NCBI RefSeq assembly: GCF_021650975.2 | Contig: NZ_CP091285.1 | Coordinates: 2,852,001 to 2,916,000 of the forward strand | Length of the DNA stretch: 64,000 bases | Direction: 5' to 3' | DNA from: Flavobacterium jumunjinense | GTDB taxonomy: Bacteria; Bacteroidota; Bacteroidia; Flavobacteriales; Flavobacteriaceae | In this document: positions 25,798 to 34,633 of the stretch, in pieces | How the letters are laid out: each line of letters opens with the position of its first letter | Numbering within the stretch: position 1 is the stretch's first letter | Translations under genes and position numbers: made by a program | Notes under the pieces: generated by a model | Seen by the model: only the letters and a program-made list of their open reading frames with translations | What the model was told of the DNA's origin: nothing | Databases searched by the model: none

Positions 25798-28653
25798 ATG
25801 CCAAAAGACAATTCAATTAAATCGGTTTTAATTATAGGTTCAGGTCCAATCGTTATTGGTCAAGCCTGTGAATTTGATTATGCAGGTTCTCAATCTGCTC
25901 GTTCACTAAGAGAAGAAGGTATAGAAGTTATACTTATCAACTCTAATCCTGCAACTATCATGACAGATCCAACAATGGCCGATCATGTATATTTAAAACC
26001 GCTTACTACAAAATCACTGATAGAAATATTAAAAGAACATCCTCAAATAGATGCTGTTCTTCCTACAATGGGTGGACAAACTGCCCTAAATCTTTGTTTG
26101 GAAGCAGATGAGAAAGGAATTTGGAGTGATTTTAATGTGAAAATGATTGGTGTTGATGTTAATGCTATTAATATTACAGAAGATAGAGAGCAATTCAAAC
26201 AGCTTTTAGAAAAATTAGGAGTAGGTGCTGCACCTGCAAAAACGGCTAATTCATTCTTAAAAGGAAAAGAAATTGCGCAAGAATTTGGTTTTCCATTAGT
26301 AATTCGCCCTTCGTTTACTTTAGGAGGAACTGGAGCTGCTTTTGTACATACAGCAGAAGAATTTGACGAAAAACTATCGTACGGTTTAGAGATGTCACCA
26401 ATTCACGAAGTACTTATTGATAAAGCACTTTTAGGTTGGAAAGAATATGAATTAGAATTATTAAGAGATAAAAACGACAACGTAGTTATTATATGTACTA
26501 TTGAGAATATGGATCCTATGGGAATTCATACAGGAGATAGTATTACTGTTGCACCTGCAATGACATTATCGGATGTTACCTACCAGAAAATGCGTGATCT
26601 TGCAATATTGATGATGCGTGCCATAGGAAATTTCGCAGGAGGTTGTAACGTTCAGTTTGCAGTTTCTCCAGATGATCAAGAAGATATTGTTGCGATTGAA
26701 ATTAATCCACGTGTGTCTCGTTCGTCTGCCTTAGCTTCAAAAGCAACGGGGTATCCAATTGCAAAAATTGCAACTAAATTAGCTTTAGGATATAACCTTG
26801 ATGAATTACAAAATCAAATTACAAAATCAACTTCGGCTCTTTTCGAACCAACTTTAGATTATGTAATTGTGAAAATACCACGTTGGAACTTCGATAAATT
26901 TGAAGGTGCAGATAGAACATTAGGGCTTCAAATGAAATCGGTTGGGGAAGTAATGGGAATTGGACGTTCGTTCCAAGAGGCACTACATAAAGCAACACAG
27001 TCATTAGAAATTAAACGTAATGGTTTAGGTGCAGATGGAAAAGGATATAAAAATTACGATCAAATTATCGAAAAATTAACCAATGCAAGTTGGGATAGGG
27101 TTTTTGTAATTTATGATGCTATTGCAATGGGAATTCCATTGAGTAGAATTCATGAAATTACTAAAATAGACATGTGGTTCTTGAAACAATATGAAGAATT
27201 ATATGCCTTAGAAAGAGAAATTTCTAACTTTAAAGTAGATACACTTCCAAGAGAATTATTGCTTGAAGCAAAACAAAAAGGTTATGGAGACAGACAAATT
27301 GCACACATGATGGGCTGTTTGGAAAGTCAAGTTTATAACTTAAGAGAAACGCAAAAAATAAACAGAGTTTATAAGTTAGTAGATACTTGTGCGGCAGAAT
27401 TTAAAGCACAAACACCTTATTATTACTCCACTTTTGAAGCAGAAATTGAAAAAGCTGACGGAACAAGATACGTGCATAACGAAAGTATTGTAACCGATAA
27501 AAAGAAAGTAATTGTTCTTGGTTCTGGACCTAATAGAATTGGACAAGGAATTGAATTTGATTATTCTTGTGTGCATGGTGTTTTAGCAGCAAAAGAATGT
27601 GGCTATGAAACCATTATGATTAACTGTAATCCAGAAACGGTTTCTACCGATTTTGATACAGCGGATAAATTATATTTTGAGCCTGTTTTCTGGGAACATA
27701 TTTATGACATTATTCGTCATGAAAAACCAGAAGGAGTAATTGTACAGTTAGGTGGACAAACCGCTTTGAAATTAGCTGAGAAATTATCGAAATATGGAAT
27801 CAAAATTTTAGGAACTTCTTTTGATGCTTTAGATTTAGCAGAAGATAGAGGACGTTTCTCTGATTTGTTAACCGATTTAGGAATTCCATTTCCACAATTT
27901 GGAATTGCAGAAAGTGCAGAAGAAGCTTCAATTTTAGCAGATACTTTAGATTTTCCTTTACTCGTTCGTCCTTCTTATGTATTAGGTGGACAAGGAATGA
28001 AAATTGTAATTAACAAGAAAGAACTAGAAGAACATGTAATTGATTTATTAAAATCGATTCCTGGAAATAAATTATTATTAGATCATTATTTAGATGGTGC
28101 TATCGAAGCTGAAGCAGATGCAATTTGCGATGCGGATGGAAATGTATACATAATAGGTATCATGGAGCACATTGAGCCTTGTGGTGTACACTCAGGAGAT
28201 AGTAATGCAACATTGCCACCCTTTAATTTAGGTGAGTTTGTAATGCACCAAATCAAAGAGCATACACATAAAATTGCACGCGCTCTTAAAACAGTTGGAT
28301 TAATCAATATCCAGTTTGCAATTAAAGACGATACAGTATATATCATTGAAGCCAACCCGAGAGCTTCTCGTACGGTTCCATTTATTGCTAAAGCGTATGG
28401 CGAACCTTATGTAAATTATGCTACGAAAGTAATGTTAGGCCACAACAAAGTAACCGACTTTACTTTTAACCCACAATTAAAAGGATATGCAATCAAGCAA
28501 CCAGTTTTCTCTTTTAGTAAGTTCAAAAACGTAAACAAAGCCTTAGGGCCAGAAATGAAATCGACTGGAGAAAGCATCTTGTTTATTGACGATTTAAAAG
28601 ACGATCAGTTTTATGAATTATATTCAAGACGTAAAATGTACTTGAGTAAATAG
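25798..28653 (+). CDS. carB: Carbamoyl-phosphate synthase large subunit
   Basis: A 951-aa enzyme of pyrimidine and arginine synthesis that makes carbamoyl phosphate from glutamine-derived ammonia, bicarbonate and two ATP. The two homologous halves each start with a nucleotide-binding motif (VLIIGSGPIVIGQACEFDYAGSQ near residue 10; VIVLGSGPNRIGQGIEFDYSCVH near 570) and each has an ATP-grasp domain (RPSFTLGGTGAAFV; RPSYVLGGQGMKIV). The allosteric C-terminal domain seen in the 1,070-aa E. coli protein is mostly lacking, as in other Bacteroidota of about 950 aa. carA is not nearby. The 3' end is overlapped in antisense by the nuclease-ATPase gene. Confidence 0.97.
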   Translation: MPKDNSIKSVLIIGSGPIVIGQACEFDYAGSQSARSLREEGIEVILINSNPATIMTDPTMADHVYLKPLTTKSLIEILKEHPQIDAVLPTMGGQTALNLCLEADEKGIWSDFNVKMIGVDVNAINITEDREQFKQLLEKLGVGAAPAKTANSFLKGKEIAQEFGFPLVIRPSFTLGGTGAAFVHTAEEFDEKLSYGLEMSPIHEVLIDKALLGWKEYELELLRDKNDNVVIICTIENMDPMGIHTGDSITVAPAMTLSDVTYQKMRDLAILMMRAIGNFAGGCNVQFAVSPDDQEDIVAIEINPRVSRSSALASKATGYPIAKIATKLALGYNLDELQNQITKSTSALFEPTLDYVIVKIPRWNFDKFEGADRTLGLQMKSVGEVMGIGRSFQEALHKATQSLEIKRNGLGADGKGYKNYDQIIEKLTNASWDRVFVIYDAIAMGIPLSRIHEITKIDMWFLKQYEELYALEREISNFKVDTLPRELLLEAKQKGYGDRQIAHMMGCLESQVYNLRETQKINRVYKLVDTCAAEFKAQTPYYYSTFEAEIEKADGTRYVHNESIVTDKKKVIVLGSGPNRIGQGIEFDYSCVHGVLAAKECGYETIMINCNPETVSTDFDTADKLYFEPVFWEHIYDIIRHEKPEGVIVQLGGQTALKLAEKLSKYGIKILGTSFDALDLAEDRGRFSDLLTDLGIPFPQFGIAESAEEASILADTLDFPLLVRPSYVLGGQGMKIVINKKELEEHVIDLLKSIPGNKLLLDHYLDGAIEAEADAICDADGNVYIIGIMEHIEPCGVHSGDSNATLPPFNLGEFVMHQIKEHTHKIARALKTVGLINIQFAIKDDTVYIIEANPRASRTVPFIAKAYGEPYVNYATKVMLGHNKVTDFTFNPQLKGYAIKQPVFSFSKFKNVNKALGPEMKSTGESILFIDDLKDDQFYELYSRRKMYLSK

Positions 28654-31231
28654 AAATAGAAATCCCAATCGAAAGATTGGGATTTTTTTTGGTTGAAAAT
28701 ATACTCTTTAAAGATGTATTAATATTTTCTAGTTTTAATTTTGTGTTTGTTTTTTTTTCAATTTTGTTAATATCCTTTATTAAATTTGGTTCAATATGCT
28801 CTTTAAAACTTCCAAAGTATGATTTTAATCTATTAGATTGTTTATCTTCACATTCTTCAATATATTCCATAAATAACTTTACAAATTCAACGCGTCCGAT
28901 TAAGTTTCTTTTCCCTTCTTCATTTGATAAAGGGAATTTTGAGTATATTTTGGAAAATATCTTTTTATCAAAAATAGGAGTGTCTTGAAAAATTAAATCA
29001 TAGTAGTGGAAACGAGTGCATAATTCTGTAATATAATAATGTCCTTTTAATGTTATAGTTATGTTTAATTCGTCTGGTATATCTTTTTTGTCAATATCTG
29101 TTAAGATTTCATCTGTATCAATTAATGATATATTGATTAATTCAAGAATTGCAGATCTCAAAGTTTTAATTGAATAACCAAATGTAGAGAATAAATCATA
29201 AAAAGTATTTATTGAAATAAAACGATTTGTGTTTCCTTCATTTTCATAAAGCTTTACTAATTCTTTAAGGATATAAAAATTTAAAAAATGATCACTTGAG
29301 TTTTCATTAAATGATAAAATATTATGAATAGTACTATTTTTTGAATTATAATAATGTTTATTTATTAAACCAATTGATTTTATAAATTCGTGAAAAGGTA
29401 TTGGACTGTGAGTTTCCCCTCCCTTTCTAAACCTTTCTCTTATAATGTAATCTTCTACTTTTGTATGACCTGAAGTTAGAAATAATTTAAAAATCCTTAA
29501 TCCTTCTCTGATATTAGGATATGTAGTTTTATTTAAAAAATCAATTATCTCATTGTTGTCAGACGAGAATACAGAACTTTTTAAACTTGTCAAAAACTCG
29601 ATTACAGCTTGGTTATTTATCTTTACTTTATGACCTAGAGCATTTTGTGCTTCAATTTCAACATCCTCAACATTTAAATTTTCTAAGGTATAATCAAGCC
29701 TTTTTTGAAGTACTTCGGAGTATTTTGGTGCTGTAATATGATATACATTACTTTCATAAGCATCAAATGGTGGAGAAAACCGCCATTTATAATAATACCC
29801 CTCTCTAAGGCTTATTACAGTTCCACAAAGACTTGTTTTAGCTAAGGAGTGGGCAAATAAGAATACTTGTTCTTGAACTTCATCTTTAAATTGGTCAGCA
29901 TTATCAATTATTATTATTAAACGCTTCCTTCTATCACGAATGAAATATTTACTTATACTTTCTAAATGATTTACATGATTGTTTTGTCTTTCAGTTAAAA
30001 AAACAGCTATTTTTTGCTGATAAGAAATTTCATTGTTTTCTTTATCAAAAAGCCATATTCCTTTATCATTTCTCTTTATCTCTTTTAAGTAAATTCTTTT
30101 CAAAGTCTTCAGTGAATGCAAATCAATATCTTCGTATTTTTCATATATATTTTCGAGTATACTTTTGCAAATTAAATTAGCATCAAAATAATTATTCGTA
30201 TTAAAATAATCTCTTAAGTCTAAATAAGTGGTTAAATGATTATTTAAATCATTTTCTTTTGTTTTGAATTTAAAAAGATGATTAATAAAAGTAGATTTTC
30301 CAGCTCCTTTCGATCCAATAATAATTATTGGTTTTGGTGGTACTAAATTATTTGAATTTATTTCGTCAGTATTTATTTCATCACTAATCTGTTTTTTAAT
30401 ATTAGATGTATTAATTGCTGGTATTACATTTGATAATTTAGGAGCAACGTCAGAAAAAAGACGTTCAATATCATCCCTGTTCTTTTTAGTCTCTTTATTT
30501 TCTACAAAACATTTTTCAATAAAGTGTTCATTACTTTCCGTTTCAGTACTAAACATTTCTCCAAAAACACTATTAATAATAGGTGTAATTTTGGAACTTA
30601 AGGGGTTTCTTATTAATTCTTTTTCTTTTTGAGGGATTTTTGAAAATATTGAAAAACTTGGGGTTAAGTTACTAGGAAGGTCATAAATAAATCCACCGTT
30701 ATTAATTATTGAAAATTTAGATAAAATTTCGTAAAATTCCACAAAACGATTTTCGATATCTTCTATTCCATTGAATACAACACATGTGTTGTCCTTCCAT
30801 AAAGTACCATCTGAATTGTAAAGTCTTAAAATTATAAACTGTTTTCCGTTTGTTATTATTCCGTAATTAACACCAAAATCTCCAGCATAATTTCTAATTT
30901 GAGTAATAACATCTTCATTTTCCTTTAAAAAACTTTTGACTTTTAAAGTCTTATGATTTTTAGGAATAACAAAATCTTTAAAGTTTCTTTTAGCCTCAAT
31001 CATGAAATGAAAGCCAGAAATGGAAACTTTATAATCAAAATAACCTGAGTCAACTTTTCCCTCTCTTGTAACATCAGTTTCATTCCAGCCAAGAATTTTA
31101 AATAGTATATTATCAATTAGTTTTGAACGAGTATCAGATTCATTTATGTCTTCTTGTATAAACTTGTCAAACTCAGATTTTAGTAATGAGAAGTTTTCAA
31201 ATGCTTCATCTACTGTTAATGCTTTTTCCAT
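28583..31231 (-). CDS. HsdR_N nuclease-like domain fused to P-loop ATPase, possible defence protein
   Basis: An 882-aa protein. Residues 30-175 look like the type I restriction R-subunit N-terminal (HSDR_N) fold: RSKLIDNILFKILGW, then D66 and EAK at 79-81 (FDYKVSISGFHFMIEAKR), a PD-(D/E)xK-type nuclease core, then YGIITNGKQFIILRL. Residues 300-560 are an ATPase with Walker A GSKGAGKS (306-313) and Walker B LIIIIDNADQ (438-447), akin to KAP/STAND-like NTPases. A winged-helix-like segment follows (NTFYDLFSTFGYSIKTLRSAILELINIS). No methylase or specificity subunit is nearby. The last 35 or so codons lie in the carB terminator and 3' end, so the C-terminus may be truncated or replaced. Promoter and TACGTA sites lie just upstream. 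Confidence 0.75.
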   Translation of the reverse strand: MEKALTVDEAFENFSLLKSEFDKFIQEDINESDTRSKLIDNILFKILGWNETDVTREGKVDSGYFDYKVSISGFHFMIEAKRNFKDFVIPKNHKTLKVKSFLKENEDVITQIRNYAGDFGVNYGIITNGKQFIILRLYNSDGTLWKDNTCVVFNGIEDIENRFVEFYEILSKFSIINNGGFIYDLPSNLTPSFSIFSKIPQKEKELIRNPLSSKITPIINSVFGEMFSTETESNEHFIEKCFVENKETKKNRDDIERLFSDVAPKLSNVIPAINTSNIKKQISDEINTDEINSNNLVPPKPIIIIGSKGAGKSTFINHLFKFKTKENDLNNHLTTYLDLRDYFNTNNYFDANLICKSILENIYEKYEDIDLHSLKTLKRIYLKEIKRNDKGIWLFDKENNEISYQQKIAVFLTERQNNHVNHLESISKYFIRDRRKRLIIIIDNADQFKDEVQEQVFLFAHSLAKTSLCGTVISLREGYYYKWRFSPPFDAYESNVYHITAPKYSEVLQKRLDYTLENLNVEDVEIEAQNALGHKVKINNQAVIEFLTSLKSSVFSSDNNEIIDFLNKTTYPNIREGLRIFKLFLTSGHTKVEDYIIRERFRKGGETHSPIPFHEFIKSIGLINKHYYNSKNSTIHNILSFNENSSDHFLNFYILKELVKLYENEGNTNRFISINTFYDLFSTFGYSIKTLRSAILELINISLIDTDEILTDIDKKDIPDELNITITLKGHYYITELCTRFHYYDLIFQDTPIFDKKIFSKIYSKFPLSNEEGKRNLIGRVEFVKLFMEYIEECEDKQSNRLKSYFGSFKEHIEPNLIKDINKIEKKTNTKLKLENINTSLKSIFSTKKNPNLSIGISISIYSSTFYVLNIIHKTDRLLNRQ
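28661..28690 (+). terminator. Intrinsic terminator of carB
   Basis: AAATCCCAATC and GATTGGGATTT form an 11-bp stem around GAAA, followed by eight T. The convergent nuclease-ATPase reading frame runs straight through this hairpin. Confidence 0.88.
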
Positions 31232-31297
31232 ATGTTTTTTAATTTGTTCTAACTTTATGATATACTGTTATTTCTGGTTTATTAATAGTTTTTTTCT

Positions 31298-31329
31298 CAA
31301 ATCTAACCTTTCCAATCAACTTCCACAAT
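31298..31329 (-). promoter_or_regulatory. Promoter of the nuclease-ATPase gene
   Basis: On the minus strand the -7 box TAGATTTG (31305-31298) matches TAnnTTTG exactly. The -33 box ATTG (31329-31326) matches three of four, with a 20-bp spacer. The leader is about 60 bases. The -33 box overlaps the first of the TACGTA palindromes. Confidence 0.55.
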
Positions 31330-31377
31330 ACGTATAAATACGTATTTTTCATGGTTTTATGTACGTATTTATACGTA
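31328..31377. promoter_or_regulatory. Four-site TACGTA operator-like array
   Basis: Two palindromes, TACGTATAAATACGTA (31329-31344) and TACGTATTTATACGTA (31362-31377), each made of two TACGTA cores 10 bp apart centre to centre, with 33 bp between equivalent positions. The cores are at 31329, 31339, 31362 and 31372. The array starts on the -33 box of the nuclease-ATPase gene and extends upstream, a typical arrangement for cooperative binding of a dimeric regulator. Confidence 0.7.
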
Positions 31378-31433
31378 GTTTTAGTTTTTGAGGTGCTTAT
31401 TTGGTAAAAATAGAAAGAAGATTTTTGTATTTT

Positions 31434-31449
31434 TTACGGGAAAACGTAA
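31434..31449 (-). promoter_or_regulatory. GGAAAA-loop hairpin, copy A
   Basis: TTACG-GGAAAA-CGTAA on the plus strand. A related segment with the same loop but a different, still paired stem (ATAAG/CTTAT) is at 34634-34649, and the 30 bases around both align well. Both lie 150-200 bp before minus-strand starts. Role unknown. Confidence 0.4.
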
Positions 31450-31505
31450 TTATTGAAAATAATTATATTGTATTAGTTTTTTTGAACTATTAAACATTAC
31501 CTTCA

Positions 31506-31823
31506 TTAAGAGTTACGTTTAATTTTAAGGGGATTTTGTCTTGTATCGAAAACATCAGCGATTTTTATAAATCCTTTTTCGTTATCAATAGAATATATGA
31601 TTTTATAGTTTTTGAAAACCAAATAGCGATAGTGAACGCTTCTTTGTTTTAGTAAGGATTCTTCTTGTCCAATTTCTGGAGTTAGTAGCAACTTTTTAGG
31701 TGCATTGATAATCCCTTTTATCAGTTTTTTAGCGATAGTGGAACTAGCTTTTTTTTCGTAATATTCATAAATTACGTCTAGCTGCTTTGTCGCAAACTCA
31801 GACCAAATAACATGAAAAATCAT
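31506..31823 (-). CDS. RelE/ParE-type toxin
   Basis: A 105-aa protein of the RelE/ParE superfamily: HVIWSEFATKQLDVIYEYYEKK at the N-terminus and YRYLVFKNYKIIYSIDNEKGFIKIADVFDTRQNP at the C-terminus, the normal toxin pattern. Whether it acts on gyrase (ParE) or on mRNA at the ribosome (RelE) cannot be decided by eye; the sequence leans to ParE. Its start overlaps the stop of the antitoxin gene by one base (TAATG). Confidence 0.9.
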   Translation of the reverse strand: MIFHVIWSEFATKQLDVIYEYYEKKASSTIAKKLIKGIINAPKKLLLTPEIGQEESLLKQRSVHYRYLVFKNYKIIYSIDNEKGFIKIADVFDTRQNPLKIKRNS

Positions 31824-32056
31824 TATTTATATTTGGCTAAAAGAGACTCACTAGTTTCAAAACGATTATTTTTAAAGTCAGCTTCAGATTGATCAATTCT
31901 ATTGTTTAATTCTTCTTCTGTCATTGGCTGAAATAATTGTTCATTTGAATTTTTTCTCTCATTTTGTAATAGTTTCTCTAAACGAGAAATAGCTTCTACA
32001 CTTTGAAGTTTTAAAAATTCTTGAACAAATTCTATTTTTCTAGCTTCTAAATTCAT
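31823..32056 (-). CDS. Antitoxin of the RelE/ParE-type module
   Basis: A 77-aa protein: MNLEARKIEFVQEFLKLQSVEAISRLEKLL then a flexible C-terminus (FQPMTEEELNNRIDQSEADF). This is the usual Bacteroidota partner of ParE-like toxins: the N-terminal helix bundle may bind DNA poorly, and the tail wraps the toxin. It is the first gene of the pair, as in classical modules. A perfect -7 box TATCTTTG lies at 32081-32074 on the minus strand, so the leader is about 12 bases. Confidence 0.88.
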   Translation of the reverse strand: MNLEARKIEFVQEFLKLQSVEAISRLEKLLQNERKNSNEQLFQPMTEEELNNRIDQSEADFKNNRFETSESLLAKYK

Positions 32057-32193
32057 TATAATTAGCTTTTTATCAAAGATACAAAATTATGAAATTCAAT
32101 TATTATTTTTAAACAGATTAAGTCATTTAAGTTTCATTAAAATAGTAGTTTAAAGTTTATAACGTTAAAATGCTAAAACTCCATTCAATTCCA

Positions 32194-32217
32194 TAATTTT
32201 GTAGTGCATTACGTAAT
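32194..32217 (+). promoter_or_regulatory. -7 box with ATTACGTAAT palindrome at the start site
   Basis: TAATTTTG (32194-32201) matches TAnnTTTG and is followed by the perfect palindrome ATTACGTAAT (32208-32217), which would lie on the transcription start. This is a plausible operator for the DUF1826 gene. A -33 match is weak. Confidence 0.4.
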
Positions 32218-32238
32218 TAAGCTTCCAAATCACATACT

Positions 32239-32937
32239 ATGAGTAATACATTTTCTAAAAGCAGTCAAATTGGAATGGTATCGAGTTTCGAGGAACTCGT
32301 AAATACAGATTTTAAAGGCGACAGGAATGCCTTATGCTGGTACAGAAACTTGGATGGTGACTTTAAAGAAATTGTTGCTCAATTGCAATTAAAAGAAGAT
32401 ATAACGGTAGTTCATCCTAAAGACCTATTGGCACTCCAACTATCAGAAAATGGGAATACAGCAAGAGCTATTATTTTAAATGATTTTCGATTATTAACTG
32501 ATTTTGGAGCTTCTCCAACGCTTAATTTACTGAAATGTTATGAGCGAGATGATGAATTTGATTTCATATCTACTGATGTGTATTCGTATCATGTTGATCG
32601 TTCGCCCATTGCTACAGATACTTTTTTGTGTACCTATTATGGAGCATCAAGTGATATCATTTCTAATGCGGAAGCGCATCAAAAAATTCTAATTCCTGAA
32701 ATTCGAGAAAAACTCAACCATTTATATGATGGCCCAGCGGATGAATTTGAAAATTTTTTAAGTGAAAATTATTTTGATTTGCATTATGAAGCGCAACCTA
32801 ATGCGAGACCTATCGCTTTAGGAGTAGGACATCTTTGTCGCTTGGCTGTAGATCATCCGGAACAGCAAGTGTTGCCTTGTATTCACAGAGCTCCCGTGGA
32901 AAACGAGGGTGAATATCGTTTGTTGTTGATTTGCTAA
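32239..32937 (+). CDS. DUF1826-family protein
   Basis: A 232-aa cytoplasmic protein. The pattern YHVDRSPIATDTFLCTYYGASSD ... LPCIHRAPVENEGEYRLLLIC matches DUF1826, where HxD and a later HR(A/S)P recur. The histidine/aspartate set and beta-rich pattern are reminiscent of the double-stranded beta-helix fold of Fe(II)/2-oxoglutarate dioxygenases, which is inference only. In proteobacteria DUF1826 genes are often under Zur control; the palindrome at the promoter would fit regulation by a metal sensor but is not a known Zur box. Confidence 0.75.
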   Translation: MSNTFSKSSQIGMVSSFEELVNTDFKGDRNALCWYRNLDGDFKEIVAQLQLKEDITVVHPKDLLALQLSENGNTARAIILNDFRLLTDFGASPTLNLLKCYERDDEFDFISTDVYSYHVDRSPIATDTFLCTYYGASSDIISNAEAHQKILIPEIREKLNHLYDGPADEFENFLSENYFDLHYEAQPNARPIALGVGHLCRLAVDHPEQQVLPCIHRAPVENEGEYRLLLIC

Positions 32938-33043
32938 AAAATAGTGAATAGTTAGTAGTGATTAGTAATTTAACCTGTGGTAAAATAGTGATATAAAATG
33001 AGCGGTAAATCTATACTAGGATTAAGTGTAAATAGGAACTCTT

Positions 33044-33751
33044 CTATAATTCTTTTAAAGGAACATTTTTTAAGTTGATATCTAATTCAGTCTTTTTTAC
33101 TTTTCTTTTTTCAATAGCTGTTGCTATAATTCTTTGTTCCCAAAACATTCCTTTGTTTATAGTTAAAATCGCTATTCCTTTACCAAATTTTGATATTTCT
33201 TTAAAATCACTTTCCATATATTCATTATACCAAATTGGATTAATGGGTAAATCTTTTGCATAACTAAATAAACCTTCTACTTCAATTGATTTTTCCTTGA
33301 AGTTTTTTCCAGACACAATTGTTTTAGTTTTGATAACGGTGCATGGATGTTTTAGTATAATAGTGTCATTTAGTACTTCAAATGTTGTCTTTGAGTCATT
33401 TTTTGTAATATCTACCCAAAAAATAGTGTCAGTATCTGAAGTTTTTAAATAGCTTTTTCTGTCTTTCAAATTTAATATTCTTTTTTGTAGTAATGTACCA
33501 CTTGGCGAGAAGTATTCTTTTTTATAATTACCATCTTTAAAAGTTAATATCATTTTTGAACCAACAAATTCCTTGATTTTTTCTGATTGGAATTTTTCGC
33601 TATAGGATGTGTATTCAATGTCATAAGTTATTTGTCCTTCGAAATAGGATTCGTTTATTATGCTTGAATCATAATTAATAAAGGAAGAAAGTAAAATGGA
33701 TGCAAGTAATAAAAATGTTTTTGTTCCATTCAATTTTAAAAAATTATACAT
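33044..33751 (-). CDS. Secreted hypothetical protein (GLPGLI/DUF4412-like)
   Basis: A 235-aa protein with a signal-peptide-like N-terminus (hydrophobic about 12-25). The mature part begins FEGQITYDIEYTSYSEKF and is rich in beta strands with repeated I..K.Y..K patterns, as in the DUF4412/GLPGLI group of Bacteroidota periplasmic proteins. No catalytic residues can be pointed out. It follows a protease-like lipoprotein gene after 11 bp on the same strand, so they are likely co-expressed. Confidence 0.65.
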   Translation of the reverse strand: MYNFLKLNGTKTFLLLASILLSSFINYDSSIINESYFEGQITYDIEYTSYSEKFQSEKIKEFVGSKMILTFKDGNYKKEYFSPSGTLLQKRILNLKDRKSYLKTSDTDTIFWVDITKNDSKTTFEVLNDTIILKHPCTVIKTKTIVSGKNFKEKSIEVEGLFSYAKDLPINPIWYNEYMESDFKEISKFGKGIAILTINKGMFWEQRIIATAIEKRKVKKTELDINLKNVPLKEL

Positions 33752-33762
33752 TCTGTAAATTA

Positions 33763-34485
33763 CTATTTTAAATAAGACTCTATTTTTGTTAGTGGTTCTA
33801 TGACCAAGTATAAATCATCTTCAAATTCCCCACCACCAGTTAGTATGCCTATTACCAAACCATTTTTGTCAATAACAGGAGCTCCGCTAAATCCAGTTGC
33901 ATCAAAATTACTTTTTGATTTTACATACAGTTGTCCGTCTTCATAAGAATCATAAGTGGCATAAAAAACGCGTTGGTGGCATTTGAAATCGGAATATTCA
34001 CAACCAATAATTTCAAATGTTTCTCCTGTAGTAGCTTTTGTAAACCGAGGAGACAAAGCAATAATGTTATTCTTTGTACCCATTTTGCATTTTTGCAAAA
34101 TAATATCAATCTCATTAATTTCTTCCGTAACCAATTGTTTTCCAGTAATGGTATCAGTAGATAATTTAGGATCTCTAGGAAAAGCTTTCCAGTATTTTAA
34201 AGAAGTATTGAAAGCATTGGTTTTAATTTCAGGATCAATACCCATAGCTTCTCCTAATAAATGTTTTGCAGTGCACAGTAAAGTATCTCCTTTAGCTTTG
34301 ATTAAAAAAGAACTGGCTCCACTGCCACTAGCTTGTTTAAATTCATAGAAATTGGTAAGAAGGATTTGAACAGTATTGATGTAGTTTTTTGTTTTCCAAG
34401 TTTCTCGTTGAGCTATAGTTTCTTTTGATGTACAACTAATATTTAGTAGTAAAAGGAGAAATATACTTATACTTTTTTTAATCAT
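33763..34485 (-). CDS. Trypsin-like serine protease lipoprotein
   Basis: A 240-aa lipoprotein (signal then NISCTSK, lipid on about C18). The mature domain shows the chymotrypsin-fold triad: H in LLCTAKHLLG (about 74), D in NEIDIILQK (about 126), S in FDATGFSGAPVIDKNGLVIGIL (about 199, GxSGxP). The GSGASSFLI stretch before the histidine is typical for trypsin-like peptidases of the S1/HtrA kind; no PDZ domain follows. It acts at the outer face of a membrane. It probably shares a transcript with the secreted protein gene downstream. Confidence 0.85.
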   Translation of the reverse strand: MIKKSISIFLLLLLNISCTSKETIAQRETWKTKNYINTVQILLTNFYEFKQASGSGASSFLIKAKGDTLLCTAKHLLGEAMGIDPEIKTNAFNTSLKYWKAFPRDPKLSTDTITGKQLVTEEINEIDIILQKCKMGTKNNIIALSPRFTKATTGETFEIIGCEYSDFKCHQRVFYATYDSYEDGQLYVKSKSNFDATGFSGAPVIDKNGLVIGILTGGGEFEDDLYLVIEPLTKIESYLK

Positions 34486-34633
34486 TTAAATTAGGAATTA
34501 TTGGTTTGTATATGTTGTTATTTTACTTTTATTACTAATACGACTTATGAAATTTATTTCTTTCATCAAAATTAGACTTTCCATTTTATTTTTGCAATAG
34601 AAGTTAATAAGAGAAAGGTGGTTTTTATATTTT

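Noticed and set aside
28583..31231. A type I restriction-modification system
   Set aside because: Only an HsdR_N-like nuclease region is present; the motor helicase motifs of HsdR and the HsdM and HsdS genes are missing.
31506..32056. Toxin-antitoxin pair as part of a larger mobile island
   Set aside because: No integrase, transposase or tRNA target was seen nearby. The pair may simply be a separate acquisition.
33931..34348. Two overlapping plus-strand frames opposite the protease-like gene
   Set aside because: The minus-strand frame has a lipoprotein signal and a full catalytic triad; the plus-strand frames have neither family pattern nor signal.
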